A stretch of 64,000 nt of DNA from Icerya purchasi (taxonomy: Eukaryota > Arthropoda > Insecta > Hemiptera > Monophlebidae), in NCBI GenBank assembly GCA_039619475.1, contig CM077115.1:177018060-177082059 (forward strand), read 5' to 3'. Shown piece after piece: positions 45,427-58,060 of this stretch. The notes below the pieces were generated by a model. It was given only the letters and a program-made list of their open reading frames with translations. It was not told the DNA's origin and did not search any database. Each line of letters opens with the position of its first letter. The stretch's first letter is position 1. Made by a program: the position numbers and the translations under genes.

Positions 45427-46630
45427 TTAGTCTGCTGTTTGATCTGAATCCGACTGTCTAGCAAGTTTGTTGATTAGCTTAGTGAAACGTGTCTTCATTG
45501 ATCGGTTTTGGAGTAAGGAGTAATTATCTGAGAGCATGTGAATAAATCCATCTATGTCTTCAGTGAAGTTGGCTACTATACTCGCCGGGTCGTGTTGTCC
45601 TTGAATCGTTTCCATTAATGCTACGAAGTCATTGAAAGACAATGGATAGTCTTTATTGTTGATGTTGCTTTCTGCGGGCTTTAGGAGTTCAACAGTAGGC
45701 AATTTTTGTTTTTTAAGTTTTGATGGTGGAGGTTTGAAATCTGCGTTTGCTCCATTGTCTCTGGTTTCTACCGCATTTGGATGCTCTCTGTTTTCTGGTT
45801 CGTTCGTCTGCATTTGTAGAGGGAAAAGAATAGCTCTTGTGCTATTTGTAAAGTCGGGCTCCGTGGTCTTCTGAGGAGCATCAGGGGTTTGTGGGTGGGG
45901 TCGCTTAGTTACTGCTGGGGTTTCCTCGATGCTGACTGTTGTGTTATTTTCAAAGATGAGTGTTTTCCTCAGCGATGGCAGTTATGTTTTGCGGGGCTGA
46001 AGCGGCTTTAGTGTCTGTAGCGGGGGAAACACTATCTTCTACAGATGGGGCAATGGACGGCATGTTCTGCACACCCGTTTGGATAAATATTCGATGTTCA
46101 CGTTCATTATGAACTATTATGAAAGAGTCGGGTAAGGGTGGGAGATTGGCGCTATCAACATACAGCTGCCTCCTCCAGCTGATTATATTGTCAAACTCTG
46201 GATCATTGGGTTTAACACGGAGCAGAGAAATTGCCGAGACTAATTTTAAATTTAATATTCCCTCAAGATAGGCTTTGACAACAGAGTTTGGGATGGTTGG
46301 AGATACGTTAGATAATATAATTTTCTGAGTAGGGTTTTTTAACCTTTGACCGGTGATTGTATTATTATTTACGGTAATAACGGCTCCGTTATGAAAGAGG
46401 TTTTATGTGATGTTTTTCGATTTCAAAAAAATGAGAACTCGATTGTTGCTAATTTTGGAACCTGCAATTATGTTCTTTGGACCTCAGTTAAAATAGTCTA
46501 AAGGATTCGCACTTTCGACGTATGGAAATAATATGCCTTGGTCTTCTGTAGGAAAATCAAAATCTGTTACAGGAGGGGTAGGTTTTCGAGATTTTAGTTT
46601 GTCGGAAAAAGAGATTGAGTTGGTCACCAT
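45427..46630 (-). pseudogene. LINE family B ORF1, degraded
   Basis: The start codon at 46,630 begins MVTNSISFSDKLKSRK. The frame continues with an in-frame TGA (after YFN) and a TAA (after NIT). Recognisable ORF1 segments follow: IIAGSKISNNRVLIFLKSK, NPTQKIILSNVSPTIPNSVVKAYLEGI and PDSFIIVHNEREHRIFIQTG. The expected zinc-knuckle region is reduced to a VCRTC scrap in another frame. The last 128 codons (45,813-45,427) are open again. It ends 20 bp before the ORF2 start. A nucleic-acid-binding Gag-like role is inferred from position and similarity to I-type ORF1. Confidence 0.75.
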
Positions 46631-46689
46631 GTTTGCAATGTTGATTGGTCTAAATTTCGATTCTTCGCTGATTTATCGTACTCTTTAAT

Positions 46690-48330
46690 TCCTAAAAACT
46701 TGAACTCTTTTTTCCAATGTGATTTCGTTATGAATTCTGTTGTTACTTTTGCTTTAACTCTCTCTTCTCCCCCCGCCCTATCTTTGTAGTGAAATCAAGA
46801 CTATAAAGCTACTTTTACTTTGAGTTTAAGAGCTTTTCGCTCTTGTCCAACTCTCAGCAACTATTCTTTTTCATAGAAGGGCCAATGTTAGAAGAGCCAG
46901 CTTTATCCTTAAAAACGGCTAAAAATACGCGTGAAAACGATTCTGTTCTTCTTTTCCATGCCTCATTCTTATTTTTCCAATTTGAAAGATGGCCAAGTCT
47001 TCTAAATCTCCTTTATCCCAATATCCTTTAAATCATAGTCCACCACTCGATAAATTAAAATCTTTCATTGACTTTATAGCTCTTTTCTGTTTCTGTTAAT
47101 AATTTTTTCCAGTGCAGAACATTCTTTCCTCTCTCCTTAACACTGCCACTAAACTAATCTTTCGTGGATTACTGCGGGGTTCCTACCTTATCCCAATCAC
47201 ATATGCTTTGCCAAAACTGCATTTTTTCCAAATTCCTCTCTTTTTTTTCTTTTTTTTGACGATATCCCTATTTATTCTTCTCATCAAAATATCTTGAGCA
47301 CTAACTATTAATTTCAAATCTCCTTAACATTATTAGAAAACGCTTTATCTAATATTCATATTTTTATCTCTGCTGTTAAATCTTCTGCTGTAGTTTTTAC
47401 ACTGTGTTTTTTTGGTTCACCTTTAATTAACCTTATGCTAAATAATGGACTAATCCCTCTTACTTCCTCCTTTCGTTATTTAAGAGTCTTTCTGGATAGT
47501 CGTCTTTCGTTCTATAACCACATCGGCTGTGTATACTTGTCATGTTCAAAAGGCTCAACTCCATTAAATTCCTTTCCCACACGCTGATTAGGACACGATC
47601 TCGTAATCTTGTTCATGTTTTACAAATCTTTTGTTCGCTTTACTCTTGATTACTACTGGTTTATTTGTGGAAATTATCCTCTATATCTCTAGCTCGGTCG
47701 TATCAGAAATACATGTGTCTCCGTCTCTGCCTTGTTGCTCAAAAATCTATGCCGATCCCTGCTCTACATACGGAATCTCACATTCCGTTTCTTTTCATTC
47801 GAAGTTCTTATCAAGGCTACCGTTTCCTTACTAAACGATTACACCTATTATGTGCTTGCCCGCTCTTGTTCCCTCTTACTCCTCTATCTACTATAATTAG
47901 CGTGTCATCGTCGATAAAACTTCGACACTATTTCTCATCTTCGTCCGCCTGCTTCAGTTTTCACCATATTGCTTTCTACAACTTCCCTTCATCTCCTTAC
48001 TCTATTAATTGCGTTTTTACAATTGTCTCATTGAAATCTACTCCTTAGCATATAATTAAATCGAAATTTTTACGTACCTTAAGCTCTACCTCCCCAAACC
48101 GCTTTATAATCTTTACCAATGACTCTAAGGAATCCTACGGAGTTAGTTCAGTCTTTCCTTGTCCTTCACTCTGAGTTATTTAAACTTCGTTTGCTTCTGA
48201 TCAGTTTCCTACGTCGAAACTACTGCTATTCTAAGGGCCATCCTCTTTATTTCTTCCCCCCTGATCTCTCAAAATGTCCTTATTATATCAGATTAACAAA
48301 CTCTCCTACATTCTCTATTTCATCATTTTT
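46690..48330 (+). pseudogene. Family A-like LINE continued (linker, RT, RNase H start)
   Basis: This resumes the family A reading interrupted at 41,600. LIPKNLNSFFQ and FALTLSSPPAL come first, followed by a RRANVRRASFILKN segment that matches RKANARARYILKQ of the complete copy. A long decayed RT region then leads to SLPCCSKIYADPCSTYGISHS/SYQGYRFLTKRLHLL (RT end, about 47,720-47,860). IIFTNDSKESYGVSSVFPCPSL (the RNase H start, TDGSK in the intact copy) lies near 48,110-48,170. It is heavily frameshifted, older looking than the 22.9-kb element, and fades by about 48,330. Confidence 0.75.
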
Positions 48331-48839
48331 TCTTACGCCACTCTATCAAAATTCATGCAAAATTCATTCCAGACAAAACGTTATATTACGCGCGATAGTA
48401 GATGCTTACATGTACTCCCGTAATGATCACATCCACAACGATCGTCAGGTAAAGTTTGTAGATGACAACACATAATCAAGGAGGTAACTGAACAGCATAA
48501 TAAGGGGTTATATCAATATACTAATGTGCAGGTGACTCGACTTCTTGGCACGAAATTAGACATTAGACGTCTTAAGCGCAATAAAATACAGGATTATTAT
48601 AAATAAAAATGTAAGGGAATTTTAACCATTTGGTTAGTTCTTTCACACCATTTTATGTCCATCAACAAGATACGTTCTGTGTTATACTTTTCACTTTAAA
48701 ATACAGTTACTTATTTTTAGCATCTGGTTTGAAGATCGTAACATTTAAATAAATAAAGAAAAATTCGACATAATACAGAATAATCGACTATTTTAACATT
48801 CTTTTCGCTCGAGGTGAAAATAATTTGGAATTATAAATG
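48331..48839. other. Spacer between two LINE fragments
   Basis: AT-rich; nothing recognised. Confidence 0.4.
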
Positions 48840-50145
48840 TTTGTATCCATTTTCTGTTCTGTCACTTTAGTGAAAGTCTACTCCTATTTCAGCTCTGCAC
48901 GCGGAATCTCACATTTCTCCTCTTTTACTTCGACGTTCCTTCTTGGGTTATCGTTTCCTCATCAAACCGTTGCCGATTTCATCTTCTCCTCTTACTTCTT
49001 CTTATTCCTTCATCTTACGTAGCTGGCGTTTTTCTGTCAACAAAACTCCCATTCTATCTCTTATCGCTGCCCGCCTTGTTCAGTTTTCTCCGTATATCTA
49101 CATTCATGATAAACTCCTATATTTCTCTTTCAATTTTTTCTCTCTTCTTCATCCCATTAACTGCTCTTATTCCCCGATTCCTCCTAAACCTGTCATTCAT
49201 AATGTTTTTAGATCAGAATTTTTACTGAATCTAAGCTCCTCTTTCCCTAACCTTTTTTTGATTTTCACCGATGGCTCCAAGGGACCCAATGGTGTCGGAG
49301 CAGCTTTTTTCTATCCTTCTCTTAATTATGTCGAGTCCTTTAAACTTCCCTCCTTTTGCTCAATCTTCTATGCGAAGTCTTCTGCTATTTTGCATGCCCT
49401 TCTTTTTATCAGGTCCTCTCCTGTCTCTCGAAATATTCTTATCCTATCGAATGCTCAAAGCGCGCTGCAGACTATCGCATCTCCTCTCCCTCCTCACTCA
49501 ATCGATTACGTTATTCTTCTCATTCGCTCCTTGATTCATGCTCTTTTCCTTTCACACTTAATCCAAACGGACTTTTTTTGAATATCGGGTCATGCCGGCA
49601 TTGAGGGTAATGAGTTAGTTGACTCATTCGCTCGGTTATTTTCCTCTTCCAGGGGATTTCTTCCTGTTTTCTCTTCTTCCAATATTACCCTTCTGTCTGC
49701 AGCTGCTCATTCCAATCTATGGTTTGATTCTTATATCTCCTCTTTCTCCAACCCGGATTCCTTTTTCTTGTCTATTCAGCCTTCCCTTCCTCGTTTCCTC
49801 TGGTTTCTTGACTTTCCTTCCATGCGTCGCTCCAACATCTCTGCAATTTGCCGCCTGCGTTTTGAGCACAGTTTGCTTCCTTCCTCGCTTTTCCGTTACT
49901 CTCTTGTGTCGTTTCCTTTTTGTCCATTGCACCCCTCCAGTATCCAATTTGTGTGTGATCCCGATCACATAATATTCCGGTGTTCATCTCTTGTAATCGA
50001 TCAAGCTGCTTTCTACTCCTCCCTTTTACAAATTGTTACTCCCACTCCATACAGCGCTTCGTTCATTCTCTCCCTTCCTTCTCCTTCTGTTGTCCAGGCT
50101 CTTGATTCTTTTTTGTCGGCTATCTCTAATCGTGTAAAGATCTGA
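48840..50145 (+). pseudogene. 3' part of a family A-like LINE ORF2 (RT end, RNase H, C-terminus)
   Basis: Begins with a frameshifted AESHISPLLLRRSFLGYRFLIK segment. It is open from 48,943 to 49,581 with IFTDGSKGPNGVGAAFFYPSL, FKLPSFCSIFYAKSSAIL (the catalytic Glu of AES is now Lys) and LSNAQSALQ (the Asp of SDS is lost). A stop replaces the Trp of L-W-I-S-GHAGIEGNELVDSFA. A second open frame, 49,768-50,145, carries the C-terminus with FVCDPDHIIFRC. Close to the 513-1,408 copy in sequence. No poly(A) is visible at its end. Confidence 0.85.
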
Positions 50146-50149
50146 GTCT

Positions 50150-51080
50150 CTTGCGTCCTTTTTCCGTTGTTCTTGGGCCAATGTCCTTGTAGACGAACCC
50201 CCTCCCCAAAGAAAGTAAATATACAGGGTGATTATAATTAAAGTTCAAGTTCCAAAACGTTATAAAAAAAGAATCAGTGATCAGAATGAAGTCAAATTTG
50301 AACGGAATATTATTGAAGAAGGGGGAAAGCAAATAGCATAAGAAAAAAAATAGTTCCATTTTTTTTTTTTTTTTTTTGGCCCGGAATCTAGTTTAGCAAA
50401 ATAGATTGCGCTCTGTAAACATCATCATTTAAAATGGTTCGACTACAAATGACGAATGAATCGTATATAGTTTATCGTAAATCCAATATTTAGGCTAAAC
50501 TTATATTAACGAGAAATAAAATGTTAGCCTAAAAGAAGGCTGCTGGAAATCTAGAAAAATGATATGTTATAGGACTGTGTATGTAAAGATTGAAAATGCA
50601 TCCTTCGAGCAAGTAAAAACACGATATTTCGTTCATGGAAGAGCCATCATGGTCTCTCAGACTGTCTGGACGTTAACATACAAGTGTGGTATAAAAGTCG
50701 ATCCTACTTCACCACCTTCTATGCGTATTATGCTTGTTTAGAATTTTACCCTACAGATGCGAATTTCGGTATTTTCGGTATTTAATTTTTTTTCTCCTAT
50801 TTTTTTTTTCTTTTTTCGTATGCTTATTAATTCTGCCATTTAACGAAAGGATAGTTTAATTTGAATGGAACTACTGTATAATCGGTTTTTTAGTAGGCAA
50901 AAGATTGAATATTCGATAAACGAGCAATTGTAATATGTCAGTTATTCCTAAACAGAACGGAAACAATATTTTTTACAACAAATCCCCATTTATGAGAAAC
51001 TATGTTATCAGTCATTTATGTTAACTGTAAAATTTTTATGCTTCACAGCCGCCACGACTTCTCTTCTTTTTTACGATTAC
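50150..51080. other. Spacer with a poly-T run and a CAGGGTGATTATAATTAAA motif
   Basis: ACAGGGTGATTATAATTAAAG at 50,222-50,242 resembles terminal motifs of several insect repeat families. A T-run at 50,359-50,378 could be the poly(A) of a minus-strand retrocopy. No coding sequence was recognised. Confidence 0.35.
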
Positions 51081-52820
51081 CTCTGTGTTCGATGCAAATT
51101 ACATCTGCCGATGCGCACTACCAACGTCACTTCAGACTTTTCCTTCTTCTGTGGACACTTCATCGAAAGTTCAATCCTTTATTGATCTTATTGTGTCTAA
51201 TAATGATTGCATACACGAACTGCATATAAATAACAACACTCATTTGTGTTGTTGTCCACCGCTTGAAAACATAGAAAATTTTAAATATCTAGGTATATAT
51301 ATCGATAAATACTTGAACTGGAAAAAACACATTCAAAATTTAAATTCGGAAATAAGACAGTCAATTCCAGTTTTACATAAAATAAAACAGGTTTTAACAT
51401 ATCGCACATTACGTATATACTATGATTCAATAATAATGTCCAGAATTTTATATGGAATTCAAATATGGGGTGAGGCTAAGAAAACGGAAATAAATAAAAT
51501 CTAGAGGAAAACTGTACATCAACTCCGGAAATACGCAGCAGGATTGAGCAAGCTAGAAGAGCTCTCACCAAAATGAAAAGCTTATTCACCCATCAAGACC
51601 TGAGGCTCGAACTTCGAATCAGACTGCTAAGGTGTTACATCTTCTCTATTTTGCTTTATGGTTGCGAGAGCTGGACCCTGAATACACCATTGGAAAAAAA
51701 GTTTACCGCATTTGAAATGTACTGTTATCGGCGTATTCTGAAAATATCATGGGTGAAAAAAATTACTAATATCGAGGTACTTCAAAGAACGGGAAAGACC
51801 CTTGAATTAATGCTTACCATCAAGAAACGGAAGCTACAGTACCTCGGACACATCATACGAGGCCCCAAATAAGAAATTCTGAAGGTCATTTTGGAAGGAA
51901 AGATAAATGGGAAGAGATCGAGAGGAAGACGACAAAATTCATGGATGGACAATCTTATCAACTGGTTCGACTGTCCTTCTATACAACTCCTCCGATCGGC
52001 CATTGTAAAAGAAAATTTTCAATCGTGGATCGCCAACCTTCAATTTGGAGACGGCGGATAAAGAAGAAGAAGAAGCAAAATACAGAAAAGGTGTTTGAAA
52101 CTTATACTCCCCTACTGGAAGCAAAACGATTCCGAATCAACTTGGTGGAAAGAAAACAACGAAATGTCCCCCAAAATGTACATTTCTATTATAGATTACT
52201 TGAATTTAATGTCAATAATATAAAATTACCATCTAGGCAAAAAACTCGATTAACAAGAGACCAAAATAGTACATATTACATCTACCCTCGAGGCGTAAAT
52301 CTACGAACTGATAATACTGATGACTTAGTTCTAATTAAACTAATTAGTAAAATACCCCGTAATATATTAAACGAAAAAAAACTTGGTTTGTGGAAAGGGG
52401 AAATAAGGAAATGGCTGAAAGAACGGTGTAAAGAGTAAAACCCCAAAGATACGGTTCGAATCATCACATTTTATAATTTTATATTATTGTTCGTTTATTT
52501 TTTCTTCCTTCCTTTATTTACGTTTTCTTCTTCTCTTTTTTTCTTTTCTTTTTTTCGTATTTGAAGATATTTTGCTACCCTCATGTATCGGTATGTAGAT
52601 GAGTACTTGCTGTGTGTGTATGTAATTGTATGTGTGTACTATGCCATAAGTTATATAAACTTAGTTGACTATAATTATGATGTATAGGATAAGCTAGAAT
52701 AATTGTAATTTGGTATCTTAAATAAACGGTAATAAGAGTGTCGGGCACTCACACAACGGGCATACTTGCCCTGTGAGACCCACAACTTATTTAAATAATA
52801 AAAAAAAAAAAAAAAAAAAA
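51080..52820 (+). mobile_element. 5'-truncated CR1/L2-like LINE, family D, with poly(A)
   Basis: Plus-strand coding on both sides of a nested insertion. Before it: CCPPLENIENFKYLGIYIDKYLNWKKHIQNLNSEIRQSIPVLHKIKQVLTYRTLRIYYDSIIMSRILYGIQIWGEA (end of RT, 51,240-51,500). After it (52,083-52,438): FETYTPLLEAKRFRINLVERK, YPRGVNLRTDNTDDLVLIKLISKIPRNI and a stop. A 360-bp 3' UTR and a poly(A) run at 52,799-52,820 follow. There is no RNase H domain, which with the RT end suits the CR1/L2/Daphne group. The clade call is tentative. Confidence 0.7.
51505..52076 (+). mobile_element. RTE-type LINE 3' fragment nested inside family D
   Basis: Begins STPEIRSRIEQARRALTKMKSLFTHQDLRL. It continues LLYGCESWTLN, FEMYCYRRILKISWVKKITNIEVLQ, LQYLGHIIRGPK, a stop, ILEGKINGKRSRGRRQNSWMDNL and SIQLLRSAIVKENFQSWIANLQFGDGG, then a short AAGAAG repeat (52,060-52,076). 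This is the RTE C-terminal region and tail. Removing it rejoins the family D frame (EINKI / QNTEKVFE), with AAAAT on both sides as a possible short target duplication. Confidence 0.8.
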
Positions 52821-55610
52821 ACTCAAACTCCTTTTCACCAGAAATGAAACAAAATAAGCGCAAAAACGCAGTCCGTGCTCTGCTGCAATAAGAAACCGAC
52901 GAAAGGCTCTGAAAACACTGAAATCGTCCCCTTCCATAGAGAATCATATTGACTTCCAACGACTTAGAGCACGTGCCCGATTCATCTTAAAACAAACAAA
53001 ACGAAAATCCTGGCAACAATTTGTCCATGCTATTAATTTGAAAACATCATCATTCAAAGTCTGGAAGAAAATTCAATCACTTGATCGAAAAATTTTCTCA
53101 ACTTTTCCTACCAGTATATCAATGAACAACAAAATAAGTACAGATTTGCTTAAAATAGCGAACTCCTTTGCACAATTTCTAGATGATCAATCAAGCGATT
53201 CCAATTATCCACCCTCTGTCGCTGCGAACAAACTGAGCATAGAATCCCTTCCACTAGACTTCAACTCCAAAAAAAATGACCTTTACAACACACCGATCAC
53301 TTTTAAAGAACTTCAACTTGCGATTAAAGAAACAAAACCAGCAGCTGTTGGACCTGATGGTGTTCATATCGTTATGCTACAGAATGCCACCGAGCCAACT
53401 CTTTATCTGCTTTTATCAATATTCAATAAAATCTGGCTCTCAAATACTTTCCCCGACAGCTGGAGAATAGCAGAAGTTACTCCCATTCTTAAACAGAGTA
53501 ATAACTCTCTTCTAATTACAAACTATCGTCCTATTTCACTCAATTCTGTCCTTTGCAAAGTGTTTGAAAAAATTGTTAACAATCGTTTGATGTAGCTATT
53601 GGAAAAGGATAATCTGCTCACCAAACACCTGTGTGGCTTCAGAACTGGTCGCTCGACAACAAACCAGCTGCTATTTCTTAAAAAATCTATTCAAGCTGCA
53701 TTCCTTCAGAAACATCACGTTCTAGCTGCGTTTTTTGATCTCACCAAAGCTTTCGACGTCATTTGAAGATGCATCATAATTTCAACGCTGCATAAGTGGA
53801 AACTTCGCGGTCACTTGGTAAAATTCATCCAAAATTTCCTCTCTCACAGGTAATTCTATGTTCGTCTAGGCCACATCCACTCCCAACTTCATCTTCACCA
53901 AAATGGTGTCCCACAAGGATCCGGCCTCAGTCCGACACTGTTCAATATTGGCATAAATGGCATAGCCGATCAGATCCATGTTCCAATTCGCTTTTCTCTT
54001 TTCGCTGATGACTTCGTAATGTTCATCACCTGCTCAGATATTTCGCTAGGAAATGAAATTCTTCAACAAGCTGTCGACACTTATCACACATGGGCGACAA
54101 ATAATGGTTTCATGTTCTCTCCAAACAAGACAACAGCCATCCATTTCTGCCGAAACAGACGCTGCTCACATGAAACCAAAATAGACTATCATGGAAGCTT
54201 CATATAAACAACTTGAAGAATAACTGCATGAAGAAAATGAATATTATCAAAAAACTTTCAAATACAACCTACGGCTCAGACCGCTCCTCTTTCTTAAAAA
54301 TTTACAATTTGTTGATTAAATCTAGACTCAACTATGGCTCTTTTACAGCTCTGCGAATAGATCACTTCTCGACTCCTTCAATACTATCTATCACTCCGCA
54401 ATCAGATTATCTATTAGAGCTTTTCCAACGTCACCTATAGACAGCATCCTGTGCGAAGCTGGAGAAATCCCTCTTCACTATCACCGTAACATCACTTTAC
54501 TCAACACGCTCTTCCACACCCAAACAAACCCATATCTTCCTTCATATAACTTGTTACAACAGCATCCTACACAATCACGCTCAATTTTCACTCTATCTAG
54601 CTTACGTCATTGAACTTGGACCTTCCAACGCCATGCATATTTTCTTCACCTGCTATCCTTCCTTGGTCTACCTTCCAAATTTCCATGAACCTCAGTCTTT
54701 CACAATTTCCTAAGAAAACCACTCCTTCAAACATAATTCTATCCAAGTTCAACGAATTGATTCAACAATTTCCAAACCATCATACTATCTTCACTGATGG
54801 ATCCAAAAATACTCAAGGTACAGGATGTGGAACAGCCACCTCAGATAGAATCTTGCTAAGATTCTCATTACCAAACTCTTTCTCAGTTTTATCAGCCGAG
54901 CTTTACGCCATCAAACTCGTAATAGATGAGACAGTTTCCTCCGATTCTCTTGCTTCATACCTCATTTGTTCAGACTCTCGCGATGCGCTTCATTCCACCT
55001 CGAAATGTCAACCTAAACATCTACACCCTTTTGCAAAAGAAATTGTTCACGGTCTCACATCATCTAAAAATCGAATCGCGTTCGCATGGGTTCCATCTCA
55101 TGTTGGAATACCTGAAAACCTCCTAGTCGATACTGCCGCAAAAGAGGGTTCGATTTTGCTTCCCGCTTTTCGTATATCACCGTCGTTATTCGATCTTAAA
55201 AAATACGTGAAAAATTCAATTCGTCATCAATGGAACCGCTACTGGGAAAATCTTCCCCTTACCAACAAACTGAGGAACATTCGCGCTACAACGGAACCAT
55301 GGACCGCCTCCATTCGCTCCAACCGCAAGGAAGAAATCGTGCTAACTCGTCTCCGCATAGGCCATTCCTCACTGTCCCACTCTCATCTCTTTACAAAACA
55401 ACATTTCCCTCAGTGCTCCTTTTGCAACTCACCTACAACAATCTCACACAACCTAACATCATGTCCACTCCGCCACAATGAAAAAGATCCGAACTCCTCT
55501 ACCACACTCTCTCCCTCTCCGAAATACTTTCTGATGATCTATCTAAAATAAATTCTCTTTTCCAATTCCTAAAACACTCTAATATCTATAGTAAAATTTA
55601 ACTCCTTTCG
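52821..55610 (+). pseudogene. I-like LINE family C ORF2, 5'-truncated
   Basis: Starts right after the family D poly(A) with SFSPEMKQNKRKNAVRALLQ and RLRARARFILKQTKRKSWQQFVHAI. RT: AAVGPDGVHI, NYRPISLNSVLCKVFEKIVNNRLM, a stop, GFRTGRSTTNQL, FFDLTKAFDVI, GVPQGSGLSPTLFNI and FADDFVMFITC. RNase H: IFTDGSKNTQGTG, SAELYAIKL, CSDSRDAL and VPSHVGIPENLLVDTAAKEG. The C-terminus has LTRLRIGHSSLSHSHLF and CSFC...ISHNLTSCPL. A frameshift near 55,490 restores the natural end at about 55,602. At least four lesions. It resembles family B in organisation but not closely in sequence. No endonuclease part is present. Confidence 0.82.
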
Positions 55611-56660
55611 TGCTTTATCCTGTGCCTCTGGCCTAGCGGTCGTACATGGCACATGAAAACACCACCACCGTCACATCTGCCGATGCTATACAGAATTTAC
55701 AAACATCAGCGCCGTAATTTCAAAGTTTTTATACAAAAACCATTTCAATTCCAATTTTTGAACACTATTTCACTCACATATTACTAAAATACCCCGGCTA
55801 TTTAACAAATCGGATTAAGTTCTACACATATTATACACATCCTACTGAGGATATTAATACGGTTTTTTGTTATTTTTAATTAAGTTGAATTTAATGAAAT
55901 TAACGAGATCGATTTTAAATAAAGTTTTGCAACCTATAGGTAAATTAATCGTTTTTTACAGATATCTTTCTGATTTTATTTGGGCTGGCAAGTAAGACTT
56001 AATTTCGGTTGACGGTTGTAAAAAATGCACCAAAGAGAATATGAAAATAAATGAATAATATGATTCGTCTCTTAATCAATTCCTAAGAAAATTTTAATGA
56101 TTAAAAGATTTCGATTTTAATAGTATTCACAGACGCCTTAGTACAATAAATTTAACTATATTAATTGTTTTCGTTTTAATTTATTCACACCTTTAAAATC
56201 GAAAATACTTAAAAAATAAATAAGAACATTAAAAGAAAAAAAAAAAGGAAAAGAATCGAGTATTTATAAATTTATTTTAGAAATTAATGTAAAAAATAGA
56301 CGAAATTTACGGATTCCGTTAATAAAATATGCTAAATAAAATGTAATGTATTCTCTGTCATCGTTAATTGCAGTAAATATTAAAATCGCTGTTTGATTTA
56401 TTTATTTAGTTGTTTTATATATACCTATGCAGAATTCTGTTTAAAATTTGTATTATAGACTACTTAAACAACAAAAACAGTTTTCGCAACGAAAAAAATA
56501 AGTAGGTTGAACCACGCAAAGATTTTGGTCTAAAGCAATGTAAGCGTTGCCAATTATTTGGCGCAATACAGCGAGTTTATTGTGATCTACCGAATCGTCG
56601 TGTCGCAAGCAAAATCGATTTAATAAATACTGAAAAAGTCTAGAAGATTTTGCTAAATGT
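55611..56660. other. Intergenic, AT-rich
   Basis: The first 70 bp may be the 3' UTR of the family C LINE (ending near a CACCACCACC run at about 55,660). The rest shows nothing recognisable. Confidence 0.4.
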
Positions 56661-56661
56661 T

Positions 56662-56664
<3 letters not shown>

Positions 56665-56702
<38 letters not shown>
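56665..56702. repeat. (TG)n microsatellite
   Basis: Uninterrupted TG dinucleotides, about 18 units. Confidence 0.95.
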
Positions 56703-56704
<2 letters not shown>

Positions 56705-57103
56705 GGTAGTTACTTTGAGAGTTTTAATGAGTGCCTCGTTTATAAACAACAAAAATATATATGTAATTCTAAAACAAGACTAGTAAAAAATATCAACTAG
56801 AATTATGTAAGATCAGGTTTCCCATCGCTACAGAACAAAACCGAAACTTATGCCGACAGAGTTAAATCTTGCACAAGATAAATAATCCGAATACTAGAAT
56901 CATGTATGTTAAATCGTATAATATCAATCATAATGAATATACATCGACAGCCAAGGGTAACAATAATGTTTCCTAATCGTTAACATCATTTTAACGAAAT
57001 TTAAATCTTTAATAAACCAACTAATTTCTTTGCTCATCAAAGTTATAAATCGACTCCTACAATAAATAATCCAGATTTTATAACTCAACATTCACTCGTA
57101 ATT
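56703..57103. other. Intergenic, nothing recognised
   Basis: AT-rich with no domain recognised. Confidence 0.4.
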
Positions 57104-58060
57104 ATGCTACGGAATGCCAACGGAATTATCCAGAGAAAGAACGAACTGGAAATATGTTTAAATCAGAATGTTATCCATGTCACGCTAATATTCGAAGCTC
57201 ATTTAATCTATGCAAGCAGCTTCAGAATGCCTGAATATGTAATTTATACAGCGAATCATCCGGAGATGGTATCGCGCATGGCGACTTGATGGTCCTCTGG
57301 TTAAAAGATCATACCTACAATACATACTCTTATCTCATAGCTCATATGTGTACGGTATGGTTGCAGTTAACACATGCGGACTAACAAAAATTATTTAACA
57401 ATGACCTACATCTATTATTATCCCGGGCTTCACATTCCGGAAAGCTAGTTTATTTCTATCTTCAAGGATCCGGGAAACTAATTTATCTGCGGAAGAGATT
57501 ACAATGCAGAAAGTCATAGAGAATAGCGAATAAATTAGGACGAATACACTGGATTAAGTCACTTTCAGTTCTTTCCTCAATGTCCCCCAGTTATTGGCCT
57601 GAGTACACTAACAGACTACCAGATATCCTAGACTTTTTTGTATTTCGGAGTTTACAAAAATTTTACAAAACCTGCGAGACCATAACTGACCTGTCTTCTG
57701 ATCATGATCCTTTTTATCGCAACCCTAGATGTTAATCCTATAATGAAGTGTATAGGCAACATAAGCTATGCAATCCAACAACGAACTGGGATAATTTTGC
57801 TGCACTGGTAGAAAATAATATAAATCTAGCGGTTAAACAAAAATCTGAAAATGATATCGAAACGGTCGTTAATAATATAACCGATCTAATACAAACTGCG
57901 TGTGCTAGTTCAACGGAATACAAAACAAGTCGCATAAATAAAAATAACTACATATACCCCAACGGAAATTACAAAATTGAATAGCTTCAATTTTTCCTAT
58001 TTTGTCGCTTTTTCTTCCTCAGCCCACTTGCATTGTACATTACTTTGTAATAAAATAAAT
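57104..58060 (+). pseudogene. Jockey-clade LINE remnant (endonuclease region) with 3' end
   Basis: Plus-strand frames give LRNANGIIQRKNELEICLNQNVIHVTLIFEAHL, MPEYVIYTANHPE, then NKLGRIHWIKSLSVLSSMSPSYWPEYTNRLPDILDFFVFRSLQKFYKTCETITDLSSDHDPF and TTNWDNFAALVENNINLAVKQKSENDIE. These are the start and end of a Jockey-type endonuclease (DILDFF and SSDH signatures) and the linker after it. The middle is eroded (GGD.N region lost) and the RT domain is absent. Sequence passes from the linker to a possible 3' UTR with AATAAAATAAATAAATA near 58,050. Internal deletion likely. Confidence 0.75.

Larger units (their letters stand above)
41601..46690 (-). mobile_element. I-like LINE family B, inserted in the family A copy
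   Basis: A near-complete LINE on the minus strand. The poly(A) tail appears as poly-T at 41,600-41,622. ORF2 follows (45,406 to about 41,720), then ORF1 (46,630-45,427) and a short 5' leader to about 46,690. An RNase H domain after RT and an RLRIGHT C-terminal motif fit the I superfamily. The flanks TCCTTTCCAAAGTTG (left) and ATTCCTAAAAACTTG (right) could be a diverged target duplication. The host family A coding sequence continues across the insertion. Confidence 0.85.
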
